Assembly (NCBI GenBank): GCA_900467745.1
Contig: UBQW01000022.1
Coordinates: 62,001 to 126,000, forward strand
Source: Hyphomicrobiales bacterium
GTDB lineage: Bacteria > Pseudomonadota > Alphaproteobacteria > Rhizobiales > Rhizobiaceae
Length of the DNA stretch: 64,000 nucleotides
Reading direction: 5' to 3'
Shown here: positions 62,996 through 64,000 of the stretch, piece by piece
Numbering within the stretch: position 1 is the first letter of the stretch
Layout of the letters: each line of letters begins with the position of its first letter
Notes under the pieces: model-generated
What the model saw: the letters and a program-made list of their open reading frames with translations, nothing else
Database searches by the model: none
What the model was told of the DNA's origin: nothing
Position numbers and translations under genes: made by a program

Positions 62996-63447
62996 CCGAA
63001 AACGCTGAAGTGAAACCAGAGACGGCTCGCGGCGAGGCGGTCAAGATCCTGTTCGTCGATGACGAATTCATCGAATTCCGCTCCCTGAAGAAGACCGTCG
63101 CGGCACTTACCGAGCCGAAGGTGGAGATGGACTACGCGCAATCGGTCAGCGATGCGCTGGCAAAGCTCGACAGTGACAGGTTCGACCTGATCCTGCTCGA
63201 CAACCGGCTGCTGCCGAACGCCGACTTTCGCGAGACCGTGCCGAAGCTGCGCGCCGCGAGCTACACCGGCCCGATCGGCGTGATATCGATGGATGTGTCG
63301 GATAGCTACTTCCAGCAGTTCCAGGAGTATGGCGTCGATTTCAGGATCGGCAAGGACGAGATCGACGTCGAGACGCTGCAACACATCATCCGCGAATATG
63401 TTCGCTATGACATGCCTGATGTCTGGAAGGACGATTACAACATCTGA
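62992..63447 (+). CDS. Single-domain response regulator coupled to the LuxR gene
   Basis: 151 aa, GTG start overlapping the LuxR stop by 4 bp. REC features: ILFVDDEFIEF, LILLDNRLLPNADF with the phospho-Asp, GVISMDVSD (Ser for the switch residue) and FRIGKDEIDVE with Lys. There is an N-terminal extension (MTENAEVKPETARGEAV) and no output domain. Translational coupling implies equimolar synthesis with the HTH protein. It converges on the partial kinase with 7 bp between stops. Confidence 0.87.
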   Translation: MTENAEVKPETARGEAVKILFVDDEFIEFRSLKKTVAALTEPKVEMDYAQSVSDALAKLDSDRFDLILLDNRLLPNADFRETVPKLRAASYTGPIGVISMDVSDSYFQQFQEYGVDFRIGKDEIDVETLQHIIREYVRYDMPDVWKDDYNI

Positions 63448-63454
63448 CGTGTCG

Positions 63455-64000
63455 TCAAACGGGCAGCCGAATCGTGAACCTGCTTCCCGTCTCCGCCGGT
63501 GATGTGAGCGAGATCGTCCCGCCAAGCGCGGTCACCAGCTCGCGCGCGGCCGCCAACCCCAGGCCCGGCCTCTTCGCGGCACCCTCCGGCAGCAGGCTCC
63601 AGAAGGCGGTAAACACGCTTTCCTGATGCTCGGGCGCGATGCCCGGGCCGTTGTCTGAAATATGGATCGTCCAATGCGTGGCATCGACATCCGCCTCGAC
63701 CGTCAGGCGGCACGCCTCGTCGGCATCCGTGCGGTGCATCAGCCCGTTCGCCATCACGTTCTTCAGCACCAGCCCCAGGATTCCCGCATCGGTCCGGATG
63801 CCCGGCAGGTCGCCGAGTTCGATCGTGGCCTTCGGCGCATCGACCTCGAAGCGCAGCTCCGCCCAGATCTGCGTCACCAGCATCTTGGTATCGACATCGC
63901 TGATCACAAGTCTCGGCGCGCCGGAGGCGAAGCTGATCAGCCCCTTCGTCAGCTCCTGCGCGGCCTGCGTCTTGGCCAGGATGGTGTTCAGGTATTCCAG
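63455..64000 (-). CDS. Sensor histidine kinase, C-terminal part only
   Basis: The frame is open to the window edge (182 codons including stop); the phospho-His box lies outside. The HATPase_c domain is visible: LVLKNVMANGLMHRT (N box, slightly divergent), ISDNGPGIAPEHQESVF (G1), RPGLGLAAARELVTALGGTISLTS (G2). The upstream part inside the window reads LEYLNTILAKTQAAQELTKGLISFASGAPRLVI, so the GTG at 63907 is an internal Val, not the start. It is convergent with the LuxR-REC pair and is a plausible partner for their REC. Confidence 0.85.
   Translation of the reverse strand: MEYLNTILAKTQAAQELTKGLISFASGAPRLVISDVDTKMLVTQIWAELRFEVDAPKATIELGDLPGIRTDAGILGLVLKNVMANGLMHRTDADEACRLTVEADVDATHWTIHISDNGPGIAPEHQESVFTAFWSLLPEGAAKRPGLGLAAARELVTALGGTISLTSPAETGSRFTIRLPV

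Noticed and set aside
1..64000. CRISPR array, prophage, insertion sequence or rRNA operon
   Set aside because: No regularly spaced direct repeats, transposase, integrase, phage structural genes or rRNA sequences were seen.

Overview
The window looks like ordinary chromosome of a Rhizobiaceae member (Rhizobium/Agrobacterium/Ensifer group). Evidence: high G+C coding sequence; a conserved run murA - DUF2948 - hisD - UPF0262 - phosphatase - infA - maf - yacG - tRNA-Phe; a PodJ-like polarity protein; DUF982 and TIGR02186 proteins; GGAAC-N16/17-CGTT stress promoters; and rhizobial-type intergenic palindromic repeats. I see no prophage, insertion sequence, CRISPR array or rRNA operon. The genus assignment is inference.

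Layout. 0-4.6 kb: ligase-associated helicase and the 5' end of pdeM, a Tat-type esterase, an amino-acid binding protein. 4.7-11.5 kb: two Rrf2-regulated redox loci (AhpD-like peroxidase; a flavoprotein with CPYC but no NADPH motif), an SLT lipoprotein, a TSUP exporter/TIGR02186 pair, a DUF922 protein and TerC. 11.5-15.7 kb: podJ. 15.7-18.0 kb: Lrp regulator diverging from a cystathionine gamma-synthase family enzyme. 18.1-21.1 kb: a three-gene sensor kinase/REC/REC-kinase cassette. 21.3-27.0 kb: beta-oxidation operon (acyl-CoA dehydrogenase, fadA, a small membrane protein, fadB) behind a palindromic operator. 27.3-38.4 kb: csp, MFS/TetR pair, SSS-type hybrid kinase, mscL, aminotransferase-HD protein, galE, a 296-bp inverted-repeat element, and a HIBCH-like enzyme. 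38.4-41.4 kb: small secreted, lipidated or membrane proteins, several with EcfG/RpoE2-type promoters. 41.5-47.7 kb: tRNA-Thr, the murA-hisD-infA housekeeping run, tRNA-Phe. 47.8-51.4 kb: small hypotheticals, OsmC, an EamA transporter. 51.4-55.4 kb: a polysaccharide operon (GT2, flippase, pyruvyl transferase) headed by a very AT-rich region. 55.4-57.1 kb: a fused VOC/alpha-beta hydrolase. 57.2-64.0 kb: a dense two-component cluster with a second kinase/REC/REC-kinase-REC cassette, an orphan REC, a LuxR-type protein overlapping a separate REC gene, and a kinase cut by the window end.

How it fits together. The main unusual theme is signalling: two paralogous cassettes share gene order and tight overlaps, and neither contains an obvious DNA-binding output. 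In the second cluster the receiver and the LuxR HTH, normally one protein, are two overlapping genes. Other notable points are a candidate LiuR-like operator in front of beta-oxidation genes, a stress-promoter-rich island of tiny envelope proteins (one 47 aa), a nested inverted-repeat element whose end supplies the galE stop codon, and an MhqO/MhqD-like fusion. Annotations rest on motif recognition and context only; no database search was run.
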